Assembly (NCBI GenBank): GCA_016200545.1
Contig: JACQEO010000024.1
Location: 1 to 64,000, forward strand
DNA from: Deltaproteobacteria bacterium
Lineage (GTDB): Bacteria > Desulfobacterota > Binatia > UTPRO1
Length of the DNA stretch: 64,000 nucleotides
Direction of reading: 5' to 3'
Part shown: piece after piece, positions 47,474-57,750 of the stretch
Layout: each line of letters begins with the position of its first letter
Numbering within the stretch: position 1 is the first letter of the stretch
Notes under the pieces: model-generated
Databases searched by the model: none
What the model saw: only the letters and a program-made list of their open reading frames with translations
Told to the model about the DNA's origin: nothing
Made by a program: the position numbers and the translations under genes

Positions 47474-48069
47474 GACGTCTTCGGCGCCGCCCCCATGTCG
47501 CCCGACTTGATGCCCTTGTCGATGCCGGCGACGAGATTGTCGAAGGCTTCTTTGATCGCCGTCTTCTGCACGTTGACGGGCGCGGGGATGTTCACCTTGT
47601 CCTTCTGCGTGGCCTTGTAGGTGACGAACGTCGCCTTGCCGCCGTCAGTGGAGGTGAGGATGTACTCGCCGACGATGTCTGCGAGCGTGCTGTCGAGCGT
47701 CTTGAACTTCACGACCTTGTCGGACGGCTGCAGCGTGAGCTCCATGGTGAACGCCTGCACCTGCCCGAGCGTCGACACCCGGTAGTCCACGACCTTGGTG
47801 TTGCCCTCGTCCTTCACGAGCTTCGTCTGCTGGTACTGCTCGCTGTACTTCTCGAGGCGTTCCGGCGTCTGGAAGCCCTGCCACACCCTCTCGATCGGCT
47901 CGTCGATCTTCTTGGTCAAACGGATGGTGAACGTGTCCCCGGTCTTCTCCAGGAGGTCGCCTTCCTCGAGCTTCGGGGCGCAGCCGGCGATCAGAAGGGC
48001 AACGACACAGGCCGCCGCGAGCAACCGTCCTGTGCGCCTCACTGCCCTTTCGAGTGTCGTCATCTGCAT
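47470..48069 (-). CDS. SRPBCC-like lipoprotein
   Basis: 199 residues from ATG 48069 (GGAGA upstream). The lipobox LLIAGC puts the lipid Cys near residue 30. The mature part resembles the SRPBCC/START fold: TIRLTKKIDEPIERVWQGFQTPERLEKYSEQY at the front and a long C-terminal helix (VNVQKTAIKEAFDNLVAGIDKGIKS). Such domains bind hydrophobic ligands. It may be an envelope lipid-binding protein (inference). Confidence 0.65.
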   Translation of the reverse strand: MQMTTLERAVRRTGRLLAAACVVALLIAGCAPKLEEGDLLEKTGDTFTIRLTKKIDEPIERVWQGFQTPERLEKYSEQYQQTKLVKDEGNTKVVDYRVSTLGQVQAFTMELTLQPSDKVVKFKTLDSTLADIVGEYILTSTDGGKATFVTYKATQKDKVNIPAPVNVQKTAIKEAFDNLVAGIDKGIKSGDMGAAPKTS

Positions 48070-48098
48070 GGTCGTCGTCTCCTCTCGTTCGCGAAACG

Positions 48099-48578
48099 TC
48101 AATAGGCCTCGCCGCGTCGCCCGCGATCGCGGTCACCGAGCGGCTCTTCTCGCCGCTCGTCACGCGATGTCTCGGCGTCGTCGGCGCTGCCGCTGAAGTA
48201 AATTTGATCGTCGCCGCGCAGCATCGACGGCGTGACCACGTACGTACCGCCGAGCGACGGCCGCCAGATCGCCGACGCGACGTCCAGGTTGCCGCCGGTG
48301 AGGAGGAAGGCGAAGCCGCCGGTCAAACCGCCGAGCGTCGCATACACCACCTTCACCGGCATGTACACGAGATCGACAAAGACCGTCCCGACGCCGATCC
48401 CGAAATCATTGGCATAGGCCTCGACGGCGAGCGCCGGCCGCGCCACGCCGATCGTGAGCGTCAAGGCGAGCGCCACGACGACCTGTCGCGCCAATCGCCC
48501 CGCACGTGAGTGCCCCGCCGCCGCCCCGACTTCCTCGATCATCTTGCTCATCTCGCTCATCTTGCTCATTTTGCCCAT
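48099..48578 (-). CDS. Secreted or membrane protein of unknown function
   Basis: 159 residues from ATG 48578 (GGGAGGAGGG upstream). It opens with an odd repeat, MGKMSKMSEMSKMIEEV, then GRLARQVVVALALTLTIGVARPALAVEAYAND, which looks like a signal peptide after a long N-region. The middle (VGTVFVDLVYMPVKVVYATLGGLTGGFAFLLTGG) is a glycine-rich membrane helix pair. The C-terminus is charged. Resembles small envelope proteins of unknown role. It lies 29 bases upstream of the lipoprotein gene. Confidence 0.55.
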   Translation of the reverse strand: MGKMSKMSEMSKMIEEVGAAAGHSRAGRLARQVVVALALTLTIGVARPALAVEAYANDFGIGVGTVFVDLVYMPVKVVYATLGGLTGGFAFLLTGGNLDVASAIWRPSLGGTYVVTPSMLRGDDQIYFSGSADDAETSRDERREEPLGDRDRGRRGEAY

Positions 48579-48601
48579 TGCTGGCCCTCCTCCCATCGTG
48601 G

Positions 48602-49336
48602 TCATTCTTCCGTCCGCACCACGCTGCCCGCGGGGAGCACGCGCAGCAGGTGCTGCAACGCGCGCTCCACGTAGCCGGCGTCCTTCGATTCGAGCGTTAC
48701 TTTCACCATGTACTCGGGGTTGTCGATCTTCGGGTACGAACCGAGCATCAGCTCGGGAAACTCGCGCAAGGTATCGTCGAGAAACTCCGCGATCGTCCCC
48801 TCGCCGACACCCGTGTATACCACCTTCACGCAATATGGCGTGGTCAGGAACCGCGGCTTCAAGCCCAGAAATTTCTGCCGGAAGATCTCCGGAATGCCCG
48901 GCAGGATGTAGATGTTCTCGACCTTGATGGTCGGGAAATTCAGGCTGACGTCGGTGATCAGCTCGGCCCCCTCGGGAACTTCCGCCATCTTCAAGCGCGC
49001 GCGGTTGACCTTGTCCCCGTAGAAGACGCGCAGCTTCGACTCGATGTCGGGGTGCGAGACGACCCGCCGACCGAGGGCGCGCGCGATGCCCTCCATGGTG
49101 ATGTCGTCGTGCGTCGGGCCGACGCCGCCGGAGGTGAAGACGACGTCGAACGCCTCGTGGCAGGAGCGCACCTCGATCGCGATTTCGTCGAGCTCGTCGG
49201 GCACCACCGCAATGCGCTTCAGCGCGACGCCGAGCGTGCGCAGCTCGGCGGCGAGAAACGGCGAGTTGGTGTCGGTGACCTTGCCCGATAAGATTTCGTT
49301 GCCGATCACGACGGCGGCGGCGGTGATCTCCGGCAT
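48602..49336 (-). CDS. CinA N-terminal-type molybdopterin-binding-fold protein
   Basis: 244 residues, only the MoCF-like domain of CinA. It begins AAAVVIGNEILSGKVTDTNSPFLAAELRTLGV and has VFTSGGVGPTHDDITMEGIARALGR, both hallmarks. The C-terminal nicotinamide-nucleotide amidohydrolase domain is missing, so it is a stand-alone form, in eukaryotes fused in FAD synthase. It may hydrolyse nucleotide cofactors. The start is 7 bases after the TPP enzyme stop. Confidence 0.85.
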   Translation of the reverse strand: MPEITAAAVVIGNEILSGKVTDTNSPFLAAELRTLGVALKRIAVVPDELDEIAIEVRSCHEAFDVVFTSGGVGPTHDDITMEGIARALGRRVVSHPDIESKLRVFYGDKVNRARLKMAEVPEGAELITDVSLNFPTIKVENIYILPGIPEIFRQKFLGLKPRFLTTPYCVKVVYTGVGEGTIAEFLDDTLREFPELMLGSYPKIDNPEYMVKVTLESKDAGYVERALQHLLRVLPAGSVVRTEE

Positions 49337-49343
49337 CAGACCG

Positions 49344-50993
49344 TCAAATCGACATCGCGCCCTTGCGAAACTCGCTCACGCCCAAGCGAACGTTCACCAG
49401 GGCGGGCTTTCCGGCGCCGAGCGCGCGCTCGAGGGCGGGACGGATCTGTTTCGGCTCCTCGACGTACTCGCCATGGCCGCCGAGCGCCTCCACCACCTGA
49501 TCGTAGCGCGTGAAGGCGAGCTTGGTCGCGACCGCACGTTCCTGACCATAGAACTCCACTTGCCCACGGCGAATCTGCATCCAGGCGGCGTCGTTGCCGA
49601 TGATGCCGACGATGTTGATCTTCTGGCGCACGCACGCCTCGAACTCCATTGCATTCAGCCCGAAGGCGCCGTCGCCGTAGATGATGAAGACGTTGCTCTG
49701 CGGTCGCGCCAGCTTCGCCGCCATCGCGTAGCCCGGGCCGACACCGAGCGTGCCGAGCGGACCGGGGTCGAGCCATTGACCGATCTTCGCGATGCGCAGC
49801 ACCGAGGCCGCCGTCGCCACGAAGTCGCCGCCGTCGCCGATGACGATCGAGTCGTCGTCGAGGACGTCGTCGATCTCCTTGCAGAGGCGGAGCGGATTGA
49901 TCGGCGACGCGTCGGACTGCATGTCGGGGAGCATCTGCTCCCAGCGTGCGCTTTCCTTCCCACGCAGCTCGCGCACCCACTCGCGCACCGCGGCGCTGCC
50001 GCCCGCCGCCCCACTTGCGAGCGCGGTGAGCTGCGCCATCACCAGCCCGGTGTCGCCGACGATGCCGACGTCGACATGACGGTTGCGGCCGATCTCGCCG
50101 CCGTCGAGATCCACCTGGATGAGCTTCGCGTCCGGGTTCAGGTGGCTGCTGCGGCCGTAGCCGAGGCGAAAGTCGAGCGGCGTCCCGAAGATGAGGATCA
50201 CGTCGGCGGCGCGTAGCGCGTCCTTGCGCGTGCGGTGGAAGTAGTTCGGGTGATCGGGCGGCAGTGAGCCGCGACCCTGGCCGTTGACGTAGATCGGGAG
50301 CCCGAACTGCTCGACGAAGGGCTGATAGGCCTCGCGGCGCTTCGACCAGAAGAGCTGGCTGCCGACGAGCGCGACCGGGCGCTGCGCCGCGCGCAGCAGC
50401 TCGTAGGCACGCTCGACGTAAACCGGATCGCCGGCAATCGTCGCCTCGGTGCGGTAGCCGGTGGGAAAGTCGATCTTCGACTCCTCGACGCTGTCGAAGA
50501 GGAAGTCGACCGGCATCTCGAGGTACACCGGCCCCGGCACCCCGGTCGTCGCGATGCGAAACGCCATGCTCACGTATTCCGCAAGTCGGCTCGCCTCCGG
50601 GACCGAGTGCGACCACTTGGTGATCGGTCGCATCAGTTCGACGTGGTTCATGTCCTGCAGCGAGCCCTTGTCGCAGAGCGCGTGCGGTCCTTGGCCGCCG
50701 ATGATGAGCATCGGGATGTTGGCGCGCCAGGCGCTCGCAACACCGGTCACCGCATCGGTGAGTCCCGGTCCCGCCGTGACCACCGCGACGCCGGGTTTGC
50801 CGGTCACGCGCGACCAGCCGTCCGCCGCGTGCGCCGACGTCTGCTCGTGGCGCGTGTCGACGACCCGGATGTCGTGATCCAGACACCCGTCGTAGATCGA
50901 CATCACGTGCCCGCCGCAGAGAGTGAAGATGTGCGTCACGCCCTCGTTCTTCAGGGCGCGCGCGACGATGCGACCACCGTGCAATTGACTCAT
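49344..50993 (-). CDS. Thiamine-diphosphate enzyme, acetolactate synthase / 2-hydroxyacyl-CoA lyase type
   Basis: 549 residues with three domains. The N-terminal PYR domain holds the catalytic Glu in VVDTRHEQTSAHAADGWSR. The middle domain includes FGTPLDFRLGYG. The C-terminal PP domain has the TPP motif GDGAFGLNAMEFEACVRQKINIVGIIGN. The first motif, GGHVMSIYDGC, and absence of an ilvN subunit gene beside it make catabolic enzymes such as 2-hydroxyacyl-CoA lyase as likely as acetolactate synthase. No ilv genes are near. It starts a long leftward operon. Confidence 0.85.
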   Translation of the reverse strand: MSQLHGGRIVARALKNEGVTHIFTLCGGHVMSIYDGCLDHDIRVVDTRHEQTSAHAADGWSRVTGKPGVAVVTAGPGLTDAVTGVASAWRANIPMLIIGGQGPHALCDKGSLQDMNHVELMRPITKWSHSVPEASRLAEYVSMAFRIATTGVPGPVYLEMPVDFLFDSVEESKIDFPTGYRTEATIAGDPVYVERAYELLRAAQRPVALVGSQLFWSKRREAYQPFVEQFGLPIYVNGQGRGSLPPDHPNYFHRTRKDALRAADVILIFGTPLDFRLGYGRSSHLNPDAKLIQVDLDGGEIGRNRHVDVGIVGDTGLVMAQLTALASGAAGGSAAVREWVRELRGKESARWEQMLPDMQSDASPINPLRLCKEIDDVLDDDSIVIGDGGDFVATAASVLRIAKIGQWLDPGPLGTLGVGPGYAMAAKLARPQSNVFIIYGDGAFGLNAMEFEACVRQKINIVGIIGNDAAWMQIRRGQVEFYGQERAVATKLAFTRYDQVVEALGGHGEYVEEPKQIRPALERALGAGKPALVNVRLGVSEFRKGAMSI

Positions 50994-51247
50994 GGGAGGG
51001 CCCTCGATCCGCGAAGCGACGCGGCACTATACTCACGGGTTTTCGAGAGTGGCAAGGCTCCCGTCGGACGCGTGGCACTGCTGCCGCCTGCGTGCTCGTC
51101 GCAGCGGTGATGACGTCGACAGAGCGACGTCAGTTGCTCCGGCGCGCCATCGCTCCGCGACGTCGAAGGCGTCGCCTGCGGCGTTGGGGGAGGCGGGCCC
51201 GAGAGGAGAGGAGGAGGAAGACTTCTGCCCCGCGGACCCGACTCCCC

Positions 51248-53662
51248 CTACTGGGTGTTGCGCTTGAGGAACGCCGCCAGCGGCCCGATCACGTTGTTCG
51301 CCGGTCCGTCCTCCGCCGTGACGACGTCGACGTGGGCGAAGCCCTCGTTGACGAACACCTCGAATCCGCCCGCGACGTCACCGAGGGTCGGGAACGCCGG
51401 ATTGGGATTGCTCGCGTCCACGACGCGATCCGTGACCTGGTTGCAGCTCGGCGCGGTGCACCGATGGATGCTCGTCCCGAACGGCACCAGGGCGGCGGGA
51501 ACACGCGCGAGCCCATTGGTTCCCACGAACGAGATGACCGGGATGTCGATATTCGCCGCCTGCGTGAGGCTCTCGATGTCGGGCCGGTTGCGGCCGACGG
51601 TGAGCGCTGTCGAATCGAGGCTGATCGCCTGCGAGCACTGAGCGTCTGCCTGCGCCTGCGTCATACCCGGCCCGCCGCATGGGGCGAAGGAGTTGCCGAC
51701 GACGCTGCACGTGCCGCCCGCGGCGTTCGAGCACTGACCGGTGACACTCGTCACGCTGAGGCCGGAGGCCGGGTAGTACCAGTCGGTGAAGTTGGTATTG
51801 CCGACGTAGAACGATTCCAGGAGGCGGGCGATGCTCGTCACCTCCTTCTCTTGGCCCCAAACGCCTGGTAGCGGCGGGAAAGTCGTGGGAGGCGGACCGT
51901 TATTGGGAGTCTCCGACGCGGGTATCCCTTCTGTGATGTCGCGCCATGTGAGGCGGCCGCCCACGGTCGGCCCAGGGCCGCCGACGGATGTCGCCACGAA
52001 GAAAGCGAGGCTCGAGATCAAGCCGTCGTCGTCGACGAAGGTCCCGATGCCACCCTCGACAGTCGTTGGGCCGCCGCCGTTGATCAGCGTGAGACCGCTC
52101 AGGTCCGGCACCATGGCGACGGCGTTGTTTCCCGCCGTCCCCTGATCCACCTGGGTGATATTGAGACCGCTGTCGGGATCGTACGCCCCCTGGATCGCCG
52201 CGGGTTCGGACGAGGCGAGGATGCGCGGATTGAGCGCATTGAACCCCAGAACGGAGACGATCGGATAGGCGGTCGTCGTCAGCGTGCACTTGGGCGTGGT
52301 AAAGGCGCCGCAGTCCGTTCCTTCGCTCGCGATCGTGCAAGCCGTGGTCCCATTGACGCAGCGGCCCGGACTGCCCGGATCCTTTACCGCGCCGTAGAGG
52401 CCACCATCATACTTGGCGATGATGCGATCGAGTGTGTCCGCGGTGAGTGGCGCTCCTGCCGTCGAGCCGCCGGCGCCCTCGAGCAGCACTAAGCCGCGCA
52501 GCTTCGCGTAGCCGGGGTCGGGTGTGCCGCCCGGGTTGAAGTCGGTCGCGGCATAGCGCGCGGTGAAGGTGGTCCCCATCGAGTGGCCGCCGAGGAAGAC
52601 GTTGTGGTTGCGCACGACTGCGTCGGCCGCCTGGACCACCGCGTCGATGTCCCGGGCAAAGACGAGCGGTGTCCAGTTCGCAATGAAGGGCACGTCGGTC
52701 GAGTCGTAGAAAACGGCGCGGCGGTTCGGCCCGGCCGCGAGCACCGGGTCGAGTGCGAGCCCGAGCTCGCTACCGAAGAGCCAGTCGAGGCCGACTTGCG
52801 GGTCGAGCCGCTTCTCCGAGATGTTGAGGCCCACGAGATCCTCGAGCTGATTGCTGCGCCGGTCGAAGGCCCAGACCTCGATCACCAGGCTTTGTTCGAC
52901 GTACACGCGCGGGATCAGGTTCTCAGCCAGGATCTTGAAGTCGTTGGCGCCGCCCTCGAAGCCCGGAATGAGGATGAGGATGGCATCGGGCTGAGACGTG
53001 CCGTCCATGCGGAACCGCGTGTACGTGGCGTTGTTCAGACTGAAGCTCGAACCTCCGAACTGCGTGATGAGCTTCGGATTGGTCACACTCACCCCAGCGG
53101 TGCCGGGCGTGTTGAGCGGCTCGGCCGCACTCGCGATGCTGGTCGTCGTCCCGACGAGGTTGCACGTGTTGAGCGCGTTCCCGCTGCACGCGTCAAAGGC
53201 GAAGTGAAAACTCGGACACAAGTGCTGGACGGTCGTGTTCAAGCACTTCGACGCCTTGGCGATCCCGCTTCTGTTCCGTCCCCCGGCGGAATGCTTGCAG
53301 CACGGATGTCGGTCCGTGAGAGGGTCGAAGCCGCAGTCGGAATGGTGGGCGATCCCACCTACCATAGCCGCGCACTCCCGCCGCAGCTTTATCCGGCCGT
53401 CGATCGGGCTCCCATCGCTCGCGTCGAGGATGACGGTACGCGCGCAACGCCTGAAACTCGATCGGCCGTTGCTAGGCGACGACCCGTCGAAGGTCGCACA
53501 CGGGCAGGCGATCTCGATCTGGGCACGGACGCCCCGGATGTCGGCGGCATCTTGGGCCTTCATCAGTCCCTGTCCACAAGGACTAGCAGCCGCGGCGACC
53601 GCGATTGCGGACGCCAAGACGAGTGCCGCCGTCAGCGCGAGAATGGGGGGAGCGTTGCGCAT
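51248..53662 (-). CDS. Large secreted alpha/beta-hydrolase with Cys-rich N-terminus
   Basis: 804 residues from ATG 53662 (AAGGAGA upstream). A signal peptide (ILALTAALVLASAIAVAAA) leads into a Cys-rich segment (about 25-150: CGQGL, CPCATF, CGFDPLTDRHPCC). The hydrolase core has ILILIPGFEGGANDF and a lipase-type nucleophile GHSMG with Ser361. The late HVDVV near the C-terminus is the probable catalytic His. It may be an extracellular esterase or lipase; inserted Cys-rich loops are unusual. Its promoter region contains a LysR-type box. Confidence 0.78.
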   Translation of the reverse strand: MRNAPPILALTAALVLASAIAVAAAASPCGQGLMKAQDAADIRGVRAQIEIACPCATFDGSSPSNGRSSFRRCARTVILDASDGSPIDGRIKLRRECAAMVGGIAHHSDCGFDPLTDRHPCCKHSAGGRNRSGIAKASKCLNTTVQHLCPSFHFAFDACSGNALNTCNLVGTTTSIASAAEPLNTPGTAGVSVTNPKLITQFGGSSFSLNNATYTRFRMDGTSQPDAILILIPGFEGGANDFKILAENLIPRVYVEQSLVIEVWAFDRRSNQLEDLVGLNISEKRLDPQVGLDWLFGSELGLALDPVLAAGPNRRAVFYDSTDVPFIANWTPLVFARDIDAVVQAADAVVRNHNVFLGGHSMGTTFTARYAATDFNPGGTPDPGYAKLRGLVLLEGAGGSTAGAPLTADTLDRIIAKYDGGLYGAVKDPGSPGRCVNGTTACTIASEGTDCGAFTTPKCTLTTTAYPIVSVLGFNALNPRILASSEPAAIQGAYDPDSGLNITQVDQGTAGNNAVAMVPDLSGLTLINGGGPTTVEGGIGTFVDDDGLISSLAFFVATSVGGPGPTVGGRLTWRDITEGIPASETPNNGPPPTTFPPLPGVWGQEKEVTSIARLLESFYVGNTNFTDWYYPASGLSVTSVTGQCSNAAGGTCSVVGNSFAPCGGPGMTQAQADAQCSQAISLDSTALTVGRNRPDIESLTQAANIDIPVISFVGTNGLARVPAALVPFGTSIHRCTAPSCNQVTDRVVDASNPNPAFPTLGDVAGGFEVFVNEGFAHVDVVTAEDGPANNVIGPLAAFLKRNTQ

Positions 53663-53781
53663 AGGGGTCTCCTTCATCTTCGGAAACTCGAGCAAAACAT
53701 GGTGGGACGGCATCCAGATTCCGAGCTGGCATCTGGTACACCGTTAGGTTGGAGGTGGTCAAGAATATTCCACCGACGAAT

Positions 53782-53806
53782 TGTTCCCGTGCAGGAACAG
53801 TCTATT
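53782..53806. promoter_or_regulatory. LysR box upstream of the hydrolase gene
   Basis: TGTTCC-cgtgca-GGAACA is an inverted repeat (53782-53799), followed by GTCTATT. The 13-mer GGAACAGTCTATT (53794-53806) recurs exactly at 54740-54752, in front of the LysR gene. The site is about 130 bases before the hydrolase start. Confidence 0.5.
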
Positions 53807-53827
53807 TCATTTTGTCGCGCGCGCCCG

Positions 53828-54736
53828 TCAGGCGCGCGCCTCGAGGGGTTGGTGGGCGAGCCGCTCCACGACGAAATCGCGGAACGCGATCACTCGCGAA
53901 GGCACGTGGCGCGCCGCGGGATGGACGAGGTAGAGGCCGGCTTGCGGAGCCGCGTAGCGCGGCAGGATCCGAACCAGCGCTCCCGATGCCAGGTCATTGC
54001 GGGCGAGAAAACTCGGCAAGAGCCCTATCCCCGCGCCCGCCCGCAGCGCCTCACGCACGAACGACAGGTCGTCCGCCACGATGCGCACGGCGAGCTTGCA
54101 CACGACGCTGTGTCCGAGGCTGCGCAGACGCAGCGGCCCGCGGAAGCCCCGGAACTGGACCATGTCGTGTCCGTCGAGTTGCCTGGCCGTGCGCGGCGTA
54201 CCGCGCCGCGCGAGGTAGCTCGGCGACGCGAACAGCTGGACGTCGATGGTGCTCAGCTTGCGGGCGATCAGCGAAGAATCCGCGAGCCGCCCGGCAGCGC
54301 GCAAGGCGACGTCGAAGCCTTCGGCCACCAAATCCACGTGTCGGGACGTGAGCTCGAGATCGAGCCGTATCGCCGGATAGCGGGCGCTGAAGTGTGTCGC
54401 GAGATCCGCGAGGAAGCTGGTACCAAGGTCGTTCGGCGCCGTGATTCGCAAGACCCCTGACGGCTGCTCTTGCCTCTCGGCGAGAGTGTTGACCGCTTGT
54501 CGCAGCGCCTCGATCTGTGGAGTGACACGCTTGTAGAGGGTGCGTCCCGCTCGCGTGAGCGTCACGCGCCGCGTGGTACGGTAGAAGAGCTGCTGGCCGA
54601 GATCGGCCTCGAGCCGCGCGATCGCGCGGCTCACCGTGGCCTTCGGCACCGTGATGCGACTTCCTGCACCCGAAAAGCTGGCGGTCTCGGCTACCGCGAC
54701 AAAGATGTTGAGACGTGAAAGATCAATTGTCTCCAT
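53828..54736 (-). CDS. LysR-family transcriptional regulator
   Basis: 302 residues from ATG 54736. The winged helix reads LSRLNIFVAVAETASFSGAGSRITVPKATVSRAIARLEADLGQQLFYRTTRRVTLT. A substrate-binding domain (about 90-295) follows. It belongs to the CrgA/AaeR-like group by its RLTPAG-equivalent TRAGRTLY and FRGFRGPLRL. It probably regulates itself and the hydrolase gene downstream, since both have the same 13-bp box in front. Confidence 0.9.
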   Translation of the reverse strand: METIDLSRLNIFVAVAETASFSGAGSRITVPKATVSRAIARLEADLGQQLFYRTTRRVTLTRAGRTLYKRVTPQIEALRQAVNTLAERQEQPSGVLRITAPNDLGTSFLADLATHFSARYPAIRLDLELTSRHVDLVAEGFDVALRAAGRLADSSLIARKLSTIDVQLFASPSYLARRGTPRTARQLDGHDMVQFRGFRGPLRLRSLGHSVVCKLAVRIVADDLSFVREALRAGAGIGLLPSFLARNDLASGALVRILPRYAAPQAGLYLVHPAARHVPSRVIAFRDFVVERLAHQPLEARA

Positions 54737-54739
54737 ATT

Positions 54740-54752
54740 GGAACAGTCTATT
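54740..54752. promoter_or_regulatory. LysR box in front of the LysR gene
   Basis: GGAACAGTCTATT, identical to 53794-53806, lies 3 bases before the ATG of the regulator gene. A bound regulator there would repress its own synthesis. Confidence 0.5.
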
Positions 54753-54840
54753 GGGCATCCTCCGCCCGTTCCAGCGTTGCAGCCGACGGCAACGGACATC
54801 ATCATCCGGATCGCCGATCGATTGCGCGTCGGACGAGTCG

Positions 54841-55862
<1,022 letters not shown>

Positions 55863-55866
<4 letters not shown>

Positions 55867-56192
55867 CGCTCGCCTACGGGCGGCGGCGCCGCGAAGCCGC
55901 GCTTCAAGGTCGCGACCAGCTCGCTCAGGATCTCGTCGAATTGCCGCTCCATGGCGATCATGTCGTCACGCATGCGCAGGATGACCTCGGCGCCGGCGAG
56001 GTTCACCTCGAGCTCCTCGGTGAGGAGCGCGGTGACGCGCGCGCGCTCGAGATCGGTCGAGGAGATGACGACGACGTCGTCGAGCGTGCGCTTGACGACG
56101 ATCAGGCCCTCGCGCTCGAGCATTTCGAGGTACGCCACGGAAAGACCCGAGCGCTCGGCGGCCTCGTGCAGCGGCAGGTACTTGAGCGACAT
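55863..56192 (-). CDS. MerR/CbpM-like chaperone modulator
   Basis: 109 residues. The N-terminal LPLHEAAERSGLSVAYLEMLEREGLIVV is a MerR-type helix-turn-helix; CbpM and HspR share this fold. A C-terminal helix follows (AEVILRMRDDMIAMERQFDEILSELVATL). CbpM binds and inhibits the DnaJ homologue CbpA, and HspR is a heat-shock repressor. The gene is one base after dnaJ and overlaps rpoH, so either role would fit. Confidence 0.75.
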
Positions 56193-56193
56193 C

Positions 56194-57339
56194 TCACAAC
56201 CTCAAATCCGATCGCGGGTTGCGGGCGTAGCTGTCCTCGAGAACCGTCACGGCATCGCGCACGCGCTCGGTGCCGTCGGTCGGGACCTGAACCATGAGGA
56301 CGACGTAGAGATCGCCTCGTCCCGAGCTCTTCATTTCGGGTACGCCCTTGCCACGCAGGCGGAGCTTGTTGCCGCTCTGGCTCCCGGGCGGGACCTTCAA
56401 CTTCACGATGCCGTCGGGCGTCGGGACATCGATCGTCGCGCCGTGCATCGCCTCGCCGATCGTCACCGGGACCTCGAGGTAGAGGTCCTGGCCACGACGC
56501 TCGAGGCGCGGATGCGGCCGGACGCGCGCGACGATGTAGAGGTCGCCGGACGGCGCACCGCCGACGCCGGCCCCGCCCTTGCCAGCGAGGCGGATGCGGG
56601 AGCCGTCGTCGACACCCGCCGGAATCTTCACGTTCAGCCGCTCGACTTTCTCGATGCGGCCCGCGCCCGAGCATTGCGGGCACGGGCGCTGGTCGATTCG
56701 ACCGCTACCGTTGCAGCGCGGGCAACGGCGGTTGAAGGAGAGCGGCCCGGTGCCGACCTTTGTCTGCCCGCGGCCGTCGCACTCGGGACACGCCGTCCCG
56801 TCGCCCTCGGTGCCGGAGCCGTGGCACGTCGGGCATTCCACGGGCTTGGCGAGCGAGATCGTCGCCGTGGTACCGCGGATCGCGCTCAGGAGATCGATCT
56901 CCAGCGTCGATTCGAGATCCGGCCCGCGTTGCGCCGGCGCCGCGCCGCCGCCCTCACTGCGTCCGCCGAAAAGATCGCCGAAGATGTCCTCGAAGCTCGA
57001 GTAGCGACCGAAGCCCGCCTGCTCGCCGCCGCCGGGTTTCTCCGGACCAGGCGCGAACCCACCGTAGCTCTGCGCGCGCTTGAACCCGCGGGCACGTTCG
57101 GGGTCGAACCCGGTCTGGAGACCGTCCATGCCGAACTCGTCGTAGGCCTTGCGCTTCGCCGGATCGGAGAGCGCGTCGTAGGCGAACGAGATACGCTTGA
57201 ACTTCTCCTCCGCCCCGTGGTTCCCGGGATTGACGTCGGGATGATGCTTCCGCGCCAGCTTGCGATAGGCCTTTTTGATCTCCTCGGCGGACGCCGTGCG
57301 TTTGACGCCGAGATCGCCGTAGAGGTCGCGTTTTGCCAT
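56194..57339 (-). CDS. dnaJ: DnaJ (Hsp40) co-chaperone
   Basis: 381 residues, full length. The J domain ([37 protein letters not shown]) has the HPD motif at about 33-35. A Gly/Phe-rich region covers about 68-125. Four zinc-finger repeats follow: [24 protein letters not shown] and CPQCSGAG. The C-terminal substrate domain is present. It stimulates DnaK ATPase. It is followed by the CbpM-like and rpoH genes. No dnaK is in the window. Confidence 0.94.
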   Translation of the reverse strand: MAKRDLYGDLGVKRTASAEEIKKAYRKLARKHHPDVNPGNHGAEEKFKRISFAYDALSDPAKRKAYDEFGMDGLQTGFDPERARGFKRAQSYGGFAPGPEKPGGGEQAGFGRYSSFEDIFGDLFGGRSEGGGAAPAQRGPDLESTLEIDLLSAIRGTTATISLAKPVECPTCHGSGTEGDGTACPECDGRGQTKVGTGPLSFNRRCPRCNGSGRIDQRPCPQCSGAGRIEKVERLNVKIPAGVDDGSRIRLAGKGGAGVGGAPSGDLYIVARVRPHPRLERRGQDLYLEVPVTIGEAMHGATIDVPTPDGIVKLKVPPGSQSGNKLRLRGKGVPEMKSSGRGDLYVVLMVQVPTDGTERVRDAVTVLEDSYARNPRSDLRL

Positions 57340-57410
57340 CGTAGCGCCGGCGCGCCAATCAGCCCCGCGACGGGTCGTCGTGAGGCGTCACTGCCATCGG
57401 TCCGGCGACG

Positions 57411-57632
57411 TCAGGCCGTCGGCTCCCCCGTGACGACGGGCGCCGCCGCCGCCGCGAGCTTGACCTTGTCGCCTGCGATTTCGCGGAGGGCGGTCACCAC
57501 CTCTTTGTTCTCCGAGTCGAGGAGGGGTCGCGACCCCTTGAGGAGCTGCTTCGCCCGCTTCGCCGCTAGGAGAACCAGTTGGAAGCGGTTTTCGACGTTC
57601 TCGAGACAATCCTCGACGGTGATTCGTGCCAT
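57411..57632 (-). CDS. rpoZ: RNA polymerase omega subunit
   Basis: 73 residues. [30 protein letters not shown] and [12 protein letters not shown] are the omega signature. It helps assemble the beta-prime subunit. GGAGGA is upstream of ATG 57632. Its stop is 71 bases before dnaJ, so rpoZ may be co-transcribed with the heat-shock cluster. The 118-base gap on the other side holds divergent promoters. Confidence 0.93.
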   Translation of the reverse strand: MARITVEDCLENVENRFQLVLLAAKRAKQLLKGSRPLLDSENKEVVTALREIAGDKVKLAAAAAPVVTGEPTA

Positions 57633-57750
57633 CCGACGTCCTCCGATGTGGCGCTGCAGCGCTTCCGGAATGTATCCGAATCCGCCGCGGAAGAAAACCG
57701 CGCCCCGTCAGACGGTCGTACCTCGCCGGGATACGGCGGGCACGAAGGCT

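Noticed and set aside
55951-57750. Long plus-strand extension upstream of the ferritin-like gene
   Set aside because: It is antisense to dnaJ and rpoZ. The real gene starts at ATG 57751.
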